A stretch of DNA of 64,000 nucleotides, taken from assembly GCA_001692895.1 (NCBI GenBank), contig KV748178.1:4997917-5061916 (forward strand), written 5' to 3'. The translations under genes and the position numbers were made by a program. The notes beneath the pieces are model-generated. The model did not search any database. It was given only the letters and a program-made list of their open reading frames with translations, and was not told where the DNA came from. This stretch comes from Cenococcum geophilum 1.58 (taxonomy: Eukaryota > Ascomycota > Dothideomycetes > Gloniales > Gloniaceae). Within the stretch, counting starts at the first letter, position 1, and each line of letters begins with the position of its first letter. Below, one piece after another: positions 11,491-24,410 of the stretch.

Positions 11491-14447
11491 CAGCTTAGCT
11501 AAACGCCCGCTTAGTCGCTAAGCCGTATATAACACTTACAACCCCTATTAATATTCGCGAATATCTATAGCTAAGCCTACAGCTAAGCCGTAAACATATT
11601 TAAATGTCTTTACCCCCGTTAATTAAGTCGCTAATATACGCGTACTATTGGCCTATTGGCCCAGCCGTACGCCTATATATTTACCCTATATAGTAAGGTT
11701 ACTTATCCGCTCTTACTAAGCGGCCAGTAGGTAGGTATACTTTCTCTACCAGTCTATATCTACGTATATAGAAAAAATAGGAACCCCCCCTACGGCGCGG
11801 CTTCTCTAGTAGCGTCCTACCTATCTTAAAAATACCGTTAATTAGTTGTATAAAGATTAACGTTACGAATAATGCTAAACTACGCGCTAACGCGTAGAAT
11901 ATCCTTACCCTTACACGTTCCGAGAGGCCTAAAAATACGTCTCTAAATTATAAGCTAAAGTAGAAAAAGTTTAAGGTAGGTAGGTAGGTGCTTTATAGAG
12001 TAGTATACTTATAACTAACGCGTGTCTTTCTAGGCCTTTTATAAGCGGAAGTAGTACTATAATAGTAATACCGTTACGGAAGAGAAGCTACTTCTTTTCC
12101 TTATTAAGGAGGTTATAGGCTAGCTACTAAAAGCAAAAAGCTATAAGGCTAGTAATAACATGCCCTAGGATAAAACGCGGCTCTCCTAGCGCTTAGTTTG
12201 CGGCTATATTACTACCCTTATAGACCTCTACCGGATATAGAAGGGCATAGGGATAAATAGCTACTAGTTCCCGCGGGAGGATAATATTAGGGATTACCTA
12301 AAGGTTCTATAACGGAGGGACGCGTAGTAGGAAAAGGAGCAGTTTATAAATAAGGGTAGGGATACGCTACTTAACGGATATACGGAGGACGAGTTTAAGA
12401 GCGTTTACCGCGAGCTATAGGCCCGTGGAGACTCTTTACTAGAATACTACCTCTATACGCTTATAGATATCCTACTAGGCTACTATATACTTACCCGCGG
12501 TAGTAATAGGCGCTCTGCCGGGATTTTAGACCTATTTACTTTTAAGTTTAAGGGGGAAGGCCCTACCTACTATATACCCCTAATATTTACTATATACGCT
12601 AGTAAGTAGAACTAGTACAGCCGCCTTAAAACTATTAGGGCTCTATATAATAAGAAGCTACTTATCTATATACTTAGCGGGCTAGCTTTTTACCTTCTAT
12701 ACTACTAGGACCTTAGTAGTAAGCCATTCCCGGACTTTAGCAAGCGGTTAATATAGTATAATATCCGCCTAATTAAGAGTAGCGCTAGGGACCGTAAGGC
12801 GGCCTTCTTATATAACTCGTAGCGGGAGTAGGTTACTAAGGCGTTTTAGTTTATTAGCGTCTTCTTATAAAAGAAGACCTATATTAGATAAAGCGCTAGC
12901 ACTAAAATAGCGGAGCTAAAAGGGGTTAGCGAGGACCAGATTAAACGCGCTAGCAGGTAAAACTAGGAGTAGATAGTTAGCTATTACTTAAACTTACTAC
13001 TATAGGAGTTTATGCGGACGATAGCCGGCTATTTACCGTAGATAGGCTGCTTTAAGATTTGTAGGGTAAGCGTCGCCCCCCCTAATGTACTACTATTAAC
13101 AATTTAGCCAGAGCTAGACGTCTAGAAGGGTTAGTTTAGCCCTTAGGTTAGCTAGGTTAACGACCTTACAACTATAGGCGCTATAAACCTCCTATTTTAC
13201 CTCTAGGAGGTTATCCTATAGGACTTAGTAGTCCTCTATAAGATATTCCTAAGTAGCCCTATATAGAACTACCTAGTTTTCTAGCACGAGGCCTATTTAC
13301 CCTTCGCGCGGAAGGTTAAAGCCTACCTATAGTAAAAGGAAGAAGGCCCTAGCTAGCTATTAATACTCTACTAGGCTATACTGGCTATCGCGGACTACCT
13401 AAAGACTATAGATTAGAGAGTACGCGAACTATAGGCGTTATTTAACCGTATAGCCAAGTTCTAGTAGGCGCAGTCTTTATAGCTTTAATTGCTTACGTCT
13501 AGTAGCCTTACCTTTTAGCTTAAGGTCCCTTTAGTATCCGTATATTCGCGTTTAACAGTATACCTACTAATAGTATATCTACTAACGGTATATCTACTAG
13601 CGCCTTTATTTATTATGGAATTAAGCTAGGATATATCGGCCTAGGTAAGCGCTATAGCTTTCCCTTTACTAGCGCCGCCGTAGCTATAGCTACAGCCGCA
13701 GTAAGAGCCTAAGCCTAAGCAGCCGCCTAAGTAGCCGCCTAAGTAGCCACTTGTATATTGTATATACTATATAATAAAGTCCGTACGGGCCCTTTAGCGC
13801 AAGTAGACTAAAGGGCTTAGAGGTAATTCTTCTATAGTAGCGCTAGATTCTAAATAGGGTAGTAGATAGTAGGCTAGCTAGTAAAATAAGCTCTAATAGT
13901 ACTCCCTATAGCTTAAGGTTATTAAGGAGATTAAGCGGATCGCGTAGGCCTAGGGGGTTAGTAAGGAAGCGGCTATATAGTAGGTTAATTAATAATAGAA
14001 GTGGATATAATACTTGCTAGATTAGCTTTATAAACGGCTTTAAGTAGGTAAAAAAGCTTTAAAATAGTATATATATCTAACTTTTAAGAAGTCCTTTTAA
14101 AGCCTTTATCTATAGTCCCTAAGGGGCTTATTTTAGTACAGTATAAGTTTAGTAGGGTACTTATATAATAGCGGCGCCTAATCTAAAACGTAAATATCTC
14201 TATTAACTTATAGCTAATTCTTGCTATCCTAGTATAAGTAGAGAGCCCTTAGATAGCTCTATGTATAGCGCTTAATAGGTATTAAGAGCGCGATATTACT
14301 ACGGCGTTGCTCGTAATTAAAGATTAACCGTAAATATAGGGCAATATCTATATACCGCTAAGCGTATAGGCCTCCTACCTACCAAATTGTAACTTAACGG
14401 CTAATTTAGCTATATAAATTAAACTATAGATATACTATTAGTGTTTA
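11491..14447 (+). mobile_element. Crypton-type tyrosine recombinase element, copy 2 of 3
   Basis: Second tandem unit, starting directly after the end motif of copy 1 with CAGCTTAGCTAAACGC (G-to-A variant of the CGGCTTAGC start). Its length is 2957 bp. It is co-linear with copies 1 and 3. Most differences are C/T or G/A, as expected if each copy was RIPped independently. Confidence 0.85.
11985..14065 (+). pseudogene. Crypton tyrosine recombinase (Ndc10/GCR1_C type), copy 2
   Basis: Same frame and domain order as copy 1. Landmarks are the N-terminal EDNIRDYLKVL near 12280, the KTYIR box near 12884, the Ndc10-like CFKICRVSVAPPNVLL near 13050 and the GCR1_C-like LKVIKEIKRI near 13915. RIP hit it independently, with stops at partly different codons, so alignment of the three copies should recover most ancestral codons. 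It is non-functional. Confidence 0.82.
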
Positions 14448-17401
14448 CGGCTTAGCTAAGCGCCCGCTTAGTTACTAAGCTATATATAACACTTACAACC
14501 CCTATTAATATTCGCGAATATCTATAGCTAAGCCTATAGCTAAGCCGTAGATATATTTAAATATCTTTACCCCTATTAATTAAGTCGCTAATATACGCGT
14601 ACTATTAGCCTATTAGCCCAGCCGTACGCCTATATATTTACCCTATACGGTAAGGTCACTTATCCGCTCTTACTAAGCGGCCAGTAAGTAGGTATACTTT
14701 CTCTACCTCTCCCCCCTAGTCTATGTCTGCGTATATAAAAAAATAGAAACCCCCCCTATGGCGCGGCTTCTCTAGTAGCATCCTACCTATCTTAAAAATG
14801 CCATTAATTAGTCGCGTAAAGATTAACGTCGCGAATAATACCGAACTACGCGCTAACGCGTAGGGTATCCTTACCCTTACGCGTTCTAAGAGGCCTAAAA
14901 ACACGTCTCTAAATTATAAGCCGAAGTAGAAAGAGTTTAAGGTAGGTAGATAGGTGCTTTATAAAGTAGTATACTTATAACTAACGCGTGTCTTTTTAGG
15001 CCTTTTATAAGCGGAAGCAGTACTATAATAGTAATACTGTTATAGAAGAGAAGCTACTCCTTTTCCTTATTAAGGAGGTTATAGGCCGGCCACTAAAAGC
15101 GAAAAGCTATAAGGCTAGTAATAACGTACCCTAGGATAAAACGCGGCTCTCCTAGCGCTTAGTTCGCGGCTATATTACTACCCTTACGGACCTCTACTAG
15201 ATATAGAAGGGTATAGGGATAAATAGCTATTAGTTCCCACGGGAGGATAATATTAGGGATTACCTAAAGGTTTTATAATAGAGGGACGCATAGCGGGAAA
15301 AGGAGTAGTTTATAGATAAGAGTAGGGATATACTACTTAACGAATATATAGAGGACAAGTTTAAGAGCATCTACCGCAAGCTATAGGCCCGTAGAGACTC
15401 CTTACTAAAATACTACCTCTATACGCTCGTAGATATCCTACTAGGCTACTATATACTTACCTATGGCGGCAATAGGTGCTCTACTAAAATCTTAAACCTA
15501 TTTACCTTTAAGTTTAAGAAGGAAGGCCCTACCCGCTATATACCCCTAATATTTACTATACGCGCTAGTAAGCAGAACTAGTACGGCCGCCTTAAGACTA
15601 TTAGGGCTCTATATAATAAGAAGCCACTTATTTATATACTTAGCGGGCTAGCTTTCTACCTTCTATACTACTAGGACCTTAATAATAAGCCGTTCCCGGA
15701 CTTTAGTAAGCGGTTAGTGTAGTATAATATCCGCCTAATTAAGAGTAGCGCTAGGAACCGTAAGGCGGCCTTTTTATATAACTTATAGCGGGAGTAGGTT
15801 ACTAAGGTGTTTTAGTTTATTAGCGTCTTCTTATAGAAAAAGACCTATATTAGATAAAGCGCTAGCGCTAAGATAGCGGAGCTAAAAGGGGTTAGTAAGG
15901 ACTAGATTAGATACGCTAGTAGGTAAAACTAGAAGCAGATAGTTAGCTATTACTTAAACTCGCTACTACGGGAGTTTATACGGATAATAGCCGGCTATTT
16001 ACCGTAGATAAACTACTTTAAAATTTGTAAGGTAAGCGTTACCCCCCCTAATATACTACTATTAATAATCTAGCTAGAGCTAGATATCTAAAAGGGTTAG
16101 TTCAGCCCTTAGGTTAGCTAGGTTAACAACCTTATAGCTATAGGCGCTATAAACCTCCTATTCTACCTCTAGGAGGTTATCCTATAGGACTTAGTAGTCC
16201 TCTATAAGATATTCCTAAGCAGCCCTATATAAAACTACTCGGTCTTTTAGTATAAGGCCTATCTACCCTTTATATAGAAGGTTAAAGCCTACTTATAGCA
16301 GGAGGAAGAAGGCCCTAGCTAGCTATTAATACTTTACTAGGCCGTGCCAGCTATTGCGGACTACCTAAAGACTATAGACTAGAGAGCACGCGAGCTATAG
16401 GCGTTATTTAACCATATAGCCGAGTCCTAGTAGGCGTAGTCTTTATAGCTTTAATTACTTACATTTAGTAGCCTTACCTTTTGGCTTAAAGTCCCTTCGG
16501 CATCTATATATTTGCGTTTAATAGTATACCTACTAACAGTATATTTACTAACGGCACGTCTACTAGCGCCTTTATCTATCGCGGAATTAAGCTAGAATAC
16601 GTTAGCCTAGGTAAGCGCTATAGCTTCCCCTTTACTAGCGCCGCCGCAGCTATAGCTATAACTACAGCTATAGCCGTAGTAAGAGCCTAAGCCTAAGCAG
16701 CCGCCTATATATCGTATATACCGTACAGTAAAGTCTATATAGGCCCTTTAGCGCGAGTAGACTAAAGGGCTTAGAGGTAATCCTTTTATAGTAGCGCTAG
16801 ATTTTAAATAGGGCAGTAAATAGTAGGCTAGCTAGCAGAACGAGCTCTAATAGTACTCCCTACAGCTTAAGGTTATTAAGGAGATTAAGCGGGTTACGTA
16901 GGCCTAGAGGGTTAGTAAGGAAGCGGCTATATAATAGGTTAATTAATAGCAGGAGTGAATATAGTACTCGCTAGATTAGCTTTATAAATAGCTTTAAGTA
17001 GGTAAAAAAGCTTTAAAATAGTATATATATCTAACTTCTAAGGAGTCCTCTTAAAGCCTTTATCTATAGTCCCTAAGGGGCTTATTTTAGTGCGGTATAA
17101 GTTTAGTAGGGTACTTATATAATAGCGGCGCCTAATCTAAAACCCAAATATCTTTATTAATTTACGGCCAATTCTTGCCATCCTAGTGCGAGCAGAGAGC
17201 CCTCAAACAGCTCTACGCATAGCACTCAACGGGTATTAAGAGCGCGACGTTACTGCGGCGTTACTTACGATTAAAGATCGACTGTGGATATAGGGTAACA
17301 TCTATATGCCGCTAAGCGCACAGGCCTCCTACCTGCTAAATCGTAACTTAGCGGCTAATTTAGCCATACAAATCGAACTATAGATATACTATTAATGTTT
17401 A
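14448..17401 (+). mobile_element. Crypton-type tyrosine recombinase element, copy 3 of 3
   Basis: Third tandem unit, 2954 bp, starting CGGCTTAGCTAAGCGCCC and ending with CTATTAATGTTTA at 17389-17401. It then joins unrelated sequence (AAGCAGCAG). Its last 300 bp keep more CpA and TpG (for example GTGCGAGCAGAGAGCCCTCA near 17185) than the same part of copies 1 and 2, so the right end escaped RIP more. Confidence 0.85.
14940..17020 (+). pseudogene. Crypton tyrosine recombinase (Ndc10/GCR1_C type), copy 3
   Basis: Co-linear with the other two. The recombinase part lies at about 15370-16010, with KTYIR near 15839. The Ndc10-like part is near 16010-16400 and the GCR1_C-like part near 16740-16990. 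The Pro/Lys-rich linker (EPKPKQPPI) near 16685 is shorter than in copies 1 and 2 (about 10700 and 13700), so the linker varies in repeat number between copies. All key catalytic boxes carry RIP changes. Confidence 0.82.
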
Positions 17402-17454
17402 AAGCAGCAGTATATTTTAGGCAATAAGTTAGCCTAAATAAGAAGGTGGTAATA

Positions 17455-17504
17455 TAAATCGGTCATAACTAGGGTTACCTTTATAACCCCATTATATACG
17501 TTAT
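17455..17504 (-). repeat. Right inverted terminal repeat enclosing the Crypton array
   Basis: Reverse complement of 7986-8035, containing GGTCATAACTAGGGTTACCT then TTATAACCCCATTATATACG. The inverted orientation and the position just outside the Crypton triplet suggest that the Cryptons sit inside a small inverted-repeat transposon. Without the Cryptons that transposon would be about 0.65 kb. Confidence 0.72.
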
Positions 17505-18129
17505 CTCCTTTATAAAGTAGTTCGTAGCTTTAACTGCGCCAATATCTAGGAAACGCTATGAAAATAAAGGGTATAGCTAGTGCCCTCCCTACTAGCGGAG
17601 GCGCGTGGTCACGTTAAAATCCAAAGCGCTAAGTTAGCTTTAATACAATAGCAATATAGCTAGGAGATATAAAGAACTTTCCTATTTAAAATTAAGTCCC
17701 TTATAGCTTTTCTATTATATCTAAGGTTATCTATTTAAAGGTCTACTAAGTCTAATAACAGGTAATAAACTAATTAGCGCTAAGCTTGCAAAAGACCTAA
17801 TTAAAGCAGGTTGCCAGTTAAGCAAACCCCAACCCTCGCCCCTAAGTCCCTCCCTATACCTATTACTAGGTATCACTATTTAACTTATATAGTATTAACG
17901 ACCGTTATTGGCCTGACCTTGCTCGTTAATCCGGAACGTAAGTGTGTTACCACTCTCGATGTAACACTTAGATAGGCTATAAATGGCCTAGAGGCTAAAA
18001 CCGTTAAAATATAACTTAACCCGCTTTTAATTATCACAGCTTATTCCCATTATACCTACAATTATTTCCTTAACGGTTTTAATAAAGACGTCCCTAGACG
18101 GCACCTTAAGAGTAATCACGATGGTATTA
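17505..18129. other. Partly RIPped sequence, no gene recognised
   Basis: CpA and TpG are less depleted here than in the flanking elements, for example near 17840-18060. No coding motif or RNA gene was recognised. By position it is downstream of the ubiquitin-like pseudogene. Confidence 0.4.
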
Positions 18130-18821
18130 TTAGGTCTTTTCTACTGGCAGTCTATAGTAAATATTAGTTTTAACTAAGATATAACCGGGCGCCAGCAAAT
18201 ACATATAGATTATTATCAGCATACCGCCACGATGGCGGAGCTTAAGGGTGGACTCCTTCGGGACTTTATAGTCTAATAATGTGCAACTATCCTTTAGCTG
18301 CTCGCCAGCGAAGGTCAAGCACTAGTTATTAGAAGGAATACCCTCCTTATCCTAAATCTTACTCTTAATGTTTTTAATAAGCTTAGAGGACTTAACCTTA
18401 ATAGCAATAGCCTTATTAGTGGCTAGACCGAGATATATTAGTAATATAAACTATTATAGACTAATAAGTAGCTATTAAGAGGTGGGGTACTATACGCATT
18501 TTAACGAATATACGGATTATTATCAGCGCATCGCCACAAAGGCGAAGCTCAAGGGTGGACTCCTTCAGGACTTTATAGTCTAACAATATACGACCGTCCT
18601 TCAGCTGCTCGCTAGCGAAGGTCAAGCGCTAGTTATTAGGAGAAATGCCCTCCTTATCCTAAATTATACTCCTAATGTTTTTAATAGGCTTAAAGGACTT
18701 AACCTTAAGGATAATCTCGCCAGTAGCTAGACTAATATATATTAGTAATACGAACTATTATAGACTAACAAGTAGCTATTAAGAGGTGGGGTACCGTACG
18801 CATTTTAATAAATATCTATAT
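18130..18821 (-). pseudogene. Tandem ubiquitin-like gene, two repeats, RIPped
   Basis: Two direct repeats of about 307 bp each encode a ubiquitin fold on the minus strand. The start codon is now ATA (18821-18819) and the first residues read ATA, TAG, IFIKM, which is MQIFVKM before RIP. A segment of about 75 bp with GT, CTAAT and TAG signals then interrupts the frame at the same place in each repeat, so each repeat had its own intron. Repeat 2 reads IKNIKSKI, stop, DKEGIPSNN, then LTFAGEQLKDSCTLLDYKV and KESTLKLRHRGGM, close to ubiquitin residues 23-76. Compared with canonical ubiquitin, Ile44 is Thr, Lys48 is Glu and Glu51 is Lys, and two residues before the RGG are missing in both repeats. 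The Thr and Glu changes are not in the RIP direction, so it was already a divergent paralogue. A 29-residue tail ending VEKT follows the last GGM. Confidence 0.85.
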
Positions 18822-19750
18822 CTTAGATGTATTATAAGGTGGTAGGACAACTGTAAGGGCTAGCTATAGGTATTAGGAGACATTTATAAGGATAAATATA
18901 GATTGAAAATAAGTTAAACTAAAGATAAGTAGAGGGGAGGTAGTATAAGCTTTATCCCTTTAGCTAATATACTTAGTTAGTAGCATTACGTTCTCGCCTA
19001 ATAGCAGCTGGCTAGCGTTGGGATCCTATAACTACACCATATAAGTATGGAATGTCACCACTAGGTAAGTTAACTAGACGCTTAAGGGCTATTATAACAT
19101 CGCGTTCTCGCCTAATAGCAGGAAATCGTCATTTAGGTAGGGGTTCGGAACAATCCCTTAAAGCTTAAAAAACCGGGGCTTCTATATATAGGTTATTATA
19201 TAGATCCTAAGGCTCTGGAGCCCTTAGTGGCGTAAATATAGGTATAGATTTACCCTATACGGCGTATCTTAGTAAACAATCCCACCCTACTACAATCGCG
19301 TATATATCGCATCTGCCCTACGTCCACGCCGCGTACGTATAATGGTGTATATAAAAGTAAAGGCTATACTGCTTATAGTAAGCCAAACGTATTATCCCTT
19401 AACCTGCTAAAATTCGTCTATTCGTTATTAATAAGAATTAGATTAATATAAAGCCAATTAAATTAACGTAATCGGCTATATACGTTATTTAGATTCGCGT
19501 ATTCTATATAGATTACCTATAGACGCTAGCAGGCTAGGGGATAGCCTTAGAAATCTATACGTAGGCGGGAATGACTTTTAGGCTATATAGGGGATATACT
19601 AGGCCTTTACAAGCCCTATAAGCAAGAGAAAAGCGGCTTATAAGCAAAAAAGCGGCGTACACAGCATCCGCGCTAGCTCGTAACAGCGGAAAGAAACAAT
19701 TAGATATCTTAAAAGGGGAGAATAGCGAGAGAAAAAGCGCCACGTAAATG
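18822..19750. other. Upstream region of the ubiquitin-like pseudogene, with a 19-bp direct repeat
   Basis: RIPped sequence without a recognised gene. CGTTCTCGCCTAATAGCAG occurs at 18989-19007 and again at 19103-19121, 114 bp apart. The repeat may be a promoter element or a footprint of a larger duplication. There is no direct evidence for either. Confidence 0.45.
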
Positions 19751-20850
19751 CATAGCCGGTCGTAAACCCATCCATCTATCTGTCTATCCGTCTGTAAACC
19801 ATATACCGCAAACTATCCTCCTAAATAGCCTTCCTTTATCTCTTTATAACCTCCTTCCGCCCTACTAAAGCCTACTACTACTCCCTATCCCCCTCTAGCC
19901 TACCCTACTAATACCCCCTACTTACCTCGCCCCTCTACCCCGCTACTCTCCTAGGTCCTACCATCGCGCTCCTTACCTAGCCCTAGCCCTAGCCCATCCA
20001 CCCCAGCTACACAATCGGCGCCGTAGCACTACGCTATAGTGGGACACTCCCTAGCCTACGCCCCAGCAGCGGATTTAACGCCTCGCGGTACTAAATCGCC
20101 AACTGCAGAACCGCAGGCAACGCGGCGCCAAGATTTATAACCGGTATCACGTTGCGTAAGGGATTAAAAACAACATACCCCCTACCATTCCCGTTACTAC
20201 TACTAGGGTTACTAGGGTTGCCCAAGACAAGACTAGGCGGCGGGGATGCAGCGTCACGCCGCTGCTACTGCGGTTACCATTATTAGACGGGCGTCGCGGA
20301 GCGGAACAGGTTGTAGTTATTTACGCCATAGTATAGGCTCTAGGCCCTCGCCTAGCTTTAGGCCTAACTTTAGTTCTATAGATAATTATACAGCCTTATA
20401 AGCGCACTAAGCGGCGAGGTCTTAACGGGGCTTATTTTATACGCGGGGCTATAAGTTAGCGCGTACTGCTAGTCGTACGGGGAGAAAGCTAGGTTGGCGA
20501 GGCGGGACAGGCCTAGGGCGCGGCGGCTACTAGCGCTAAAGCCAGTGTTTTAGCGAGAGGGTTCTTTAGTATATAGGTTATACATTGCAGAGAGCGGACT
20601 AATAAGGTATAAGAAGTTACGACTAGAGGAGTTAAAGTCTATAGTAGTATTAAGGCAAAAAGGCGCGCCTTAGGACATTAGAAAGTAGGGACGCTAGGGA
20701 CTTTACAAACCGCCCATTATACCGCGGTTTAGAGGTAGGCGCGAGAAGTACTCACCATTACAGTTTAGGGGCGGCATTAGGGGGATGGGCAAGCCGTAAC
20801 CGGGTTCTCCGTATCTCACTAAACCTACTTAACTAAGTAGTAGTACGTTA
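19751..20850. other. GC-richer, weakly RIPped segment; possible minus-strand coding remnant
   Basis: GC content is visibly higher here and CpA/TpG less depleted. Near 19768-19800 there is a short tetranucleotide-like run (CCATCCATCTATCTGTCTAT). A minus frame near 20130-20220 reads NPSNPSSSNGNGRG then VVFNPLRNVIPVINLG and stays mostly open, but I cannot assign it. It may be a fragment of single-copy genome between transposons. Confidence 0.4.
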
Positions 20851-23800
20851 AAGGTATAGCTAGCATTAGAGAATGTTAAAGATTAGGTATCTAATTAGGA
20901 TAGAAGTAGAGATCTCTTAATATATTCTAAGAATAATAAAAAAGTAGGTTATCTTAACGTGCCGCTTCTATTAGTGCTTATTATATTCGTTTAACTTAGA
21001 GGTTATAATAAGTATAGCGGTAGCAAACTATTATTCTCTTTTTTAAAGGAGTAGATTAAGTCTATATTATTATCTAAACTTAAAAGTACTAGTAATATTA
21101 GTATATGCTAAACTTAGCCTAGCTAATTACTATTCTTAATAGCCTTCTACTCTTCCTTTTTATATTTTACGTCTTGCTTTTCTAATACCTTTCTAACTTT
21201 CACACTAATAATCTTCTTAAGTCTTAAATCTACCTTTTAGCGGTAGTAGATTAACAGTCTTCTATCTAAGCTCGGAATATAATACTAGAGAAAGAGTATA
21301 TAAAGTATAACAGAAATAGTAAGTAATATAGCGGATATAACCCAAATAATAAGTGTAAATAATATAGTAAAGTAGATAATTACTTCCTCCCTATTTTATT
21401 AGGTAAGAAGATCTATATTAATCTAAAATTATTAAAATAAGGAGTAACCATCTATGGCAGTATTTTTACCCTTAAGTATTAGATCGGCTTTTATAATAGC
21501 CTATAATGTAAGAGCATTAACAACTACTTTTAGGCCTTTAGTAAAAATAATAATAAGAGCTTCTATAAATCAGATTAGTATAAAACCCATATACTATTTA
21601 AGATGCCAATATACCTTTAAATTAAAAGTAAATAAAAAGGGTAATATAATCAACGCCCTTCTTACTTATTGTTAATTTAGTAAAGATAAAAAACCTTCTC
21701 TATCCTTATCCGTTTTTGCCTATTTAGATACTCTATAAGATAACAGCAAGAGGGTTAAGATAGCTCTTAATAATACCGCCTATATAAATAACCTAAATAG
21801 CTTAGAGCTATTCTAATGCAAGTAGTATATAGGATAGAATAATATAGATAGCGAAGATCTATTTAGCAATATTAAAAGGAATTACTAGCTTAATCTAGCT
21901 AAACCACTTATTAAAGGCTAGAAGATTAATTATAGTAAATATATCGGCTATATAGACTGCAATAGAAGTTATAATAAGTATCCACAGCCAGGTATATAAA
22001 AAAGGTATAATATAGGATATTAATTTAAAGTCCGAAAGTGTCTAAAGATAATTAGTAAGCTTTTAATCAATTAAGTAAAGAGATATATACTCTAGCGTAG
22101 TGCGGCCCTTAATCTATTATTAAGATTAAAAGTTATAACTTATATAAAGTAGTGCCTATTGTCCTAGAAATTAAGGATAAAGAATTAAGCTTCTATATAT
22201 AATATAATCCCACTTCTATTCCTTAGTTACCTTAACACCTCTCTCCCTATTACCTCTATAACAGTCTATATTAACTACTATAATATATTAAATAAAGTAG
22301 ACGTCCTAAGTCTACGACTACCTTTAGAATTATATTAAACTAGCTAGAGCCGTTTCTTAAGGATAGAATAAGCGACAAAGACGCGTAGTCTTAAGAGAAG
22401 GTCGCGGTTAGAAAGCCGCAATTGCTATACTAGTATACTGGCCTTTATAGTAACAACCTAGCTATCCACCGCTAGCGGGTATATTAGTAAAAGAATTAGT
22501 TAGAATAAAATTCTTAAGGATTTAAGAAAAGAGGCTAAAGCGCATATTTAAGGAGTATATAAGGTCTTATACTAAGTCCAAGTTAGGAATATTAGGAAGG
22601 TATATAACATAAATAGGATTTCTAAAGCGCGAGACGTCTAATACATATAATGTCCAGGTAGTTTTATTAACTCTTAGATAGCGTACGGTGGCATAGCCTA
22701 AAGGCTTATAAGACCAAACAATGGCGAAATTAGTAAGCGTGTTTATAAATAGAGCGACAGCTAAATAAAGTGGGAGTGACAGGCGCGAAACGGGCAAACA
22801 ATTAGGGTATTATAATAATTGCAATATAAATAAAGGATTAAAGTGCAGGGTATCTATTAGTGACATATCCTTTTGCAATTGCTATACTTTGCTTACATTA
22901 AATAGCATTTATCCCTGTAGCTAGCGGCTAGTAAAGACCCAACCGCTTAACTCCGCGTTTAAAAAGGTTATATAGGCGGCCCACTTAACGCCAATTAAGC
23001 TTACTACGAGAAGGCTAAAAGCCACCCGCTAACTAATTAAGCAATAACTAGATCTATTCCTATACCTCCACCGCTTTAGACTAGCATGGGTATTAATTAG
23101 TGCCTTAGTACTAATTTCTATTACTTAAGACGCCTATAATGACTTAAAGCTCCTCCTATAAATATTACCAAATATTATCAAAGGCGCATATCTAGCAATT
23201 ACGGTTTTATTAAAAGAGTTTACAGTCATTACATTGCGCAGGTTAGTTTTAAGTATATAGGTCAGTCTCTTAATAAAGCGCCGTATCTCAACCCACATTT
23301 TAAGGTTATCTGTTAGCCTCGGTTATATTAGATTATTTAAGGGCATCTACTTACGCTGCTTTGTTCTACTATTATTTCGCCATCTTCTAGTCTTACCGCT
23401 TTCTTTCCTTTCTGGGTAATAAAGCTAAATAGCAACGCCGAATAGCAACGCCGAATATCTACTAGGAAATGAACATATTATAGTTACGCCGCTGTCTACG
23501 CATTAACTATAATATATCCCAAGACGCAATCGTATAAAGTTAGGTATAGTAATTAAATTACATTTAACTATGCACTGCTTCTTTTTAAACGGCGGGAAAT
23601 TTTCTTCTATACTATATACGTACCTTTTATAGATCTAGTTATAAAGGTTGCGCTAAACTCTGCATTTATGCGAACTTATATATAGCGTAAGAGCTTTATT
23701 CTTGCTTAAAAAGAACGAGAGAGTGTTCCTAAACTTGCCTACCTAATACTTCTATTCTATACTATTCCTTTAATTAAGATTACTTTGTCGTTTCCTTAAG

Positions 23801-24410
23801 CCACTCTAAAGCTTCGCCCTCTTAATTCTAAAATTATAGTATATCCCCTTGCCTCTACCTATCCATCCCACATCCTACTACTATAGCATTAGCACTAATG
23901 CAAATAATAATTACGCCTTAACCCCTAAGCATATTTAAATCTATATCCACACTTCCCCTTCTCCGTCTTTGTAATTAGTGCTAGTTTTAGCCCCCTCGCA
24001 AACTCCTATACGGATATATTAACTAATAAGACGGCAAATCTTAAAGCTTATAGGTTCTAGGCTTATAAAGCTAGCGCGAGGATTACTAATCTGGCGAAGT
24101 ATAACATTCTAGCACTGTTAAAACCGCCATACTAATTTGGTATAAAGTAGTTGTCCTTAAAAACGGATTACCATAAGCAGTTTAACAAGCCTAATATACA
24201 CGTTATTAATACTAACGCTATACTAGTGACGGGGTAAGTTCTAAAAGGCATTCGGATAGCGGATAGAAGAAATATATAAATTTAAAATAAGAACCCTAGT
24301 GACTGGTTTAATAGCATTATAAATGGGCTGCCGGATTATATTCGAAGGCTTAACAAGGTTAGAGAAAACGGTATAAGGTTTAAGGTGACTTAAATAAACA
24401 TATATAAAAG
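20851..24410. other. RIPped region without a recognised gene
   Basis: Long AT-rich, RIPped stretch. A plus frame near 21690-22560 has few non-TAA/TAG stops but no motif that I can name. Part of 22840-24000 keeps normal CpA/TpG. It ends at the 5' LTR of the copia element. No LTR or TIR pair was found inside it. Confidence 0.4.
24406..24410. repeat. Target site duplication of the copia element, left copy
   Basis: AAAAG directly before the 5' LTR. GAAAG follows the 3' LTR at 30187-30191. The single difference is G to A, as RIP would produce. Confidence 0.7.
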
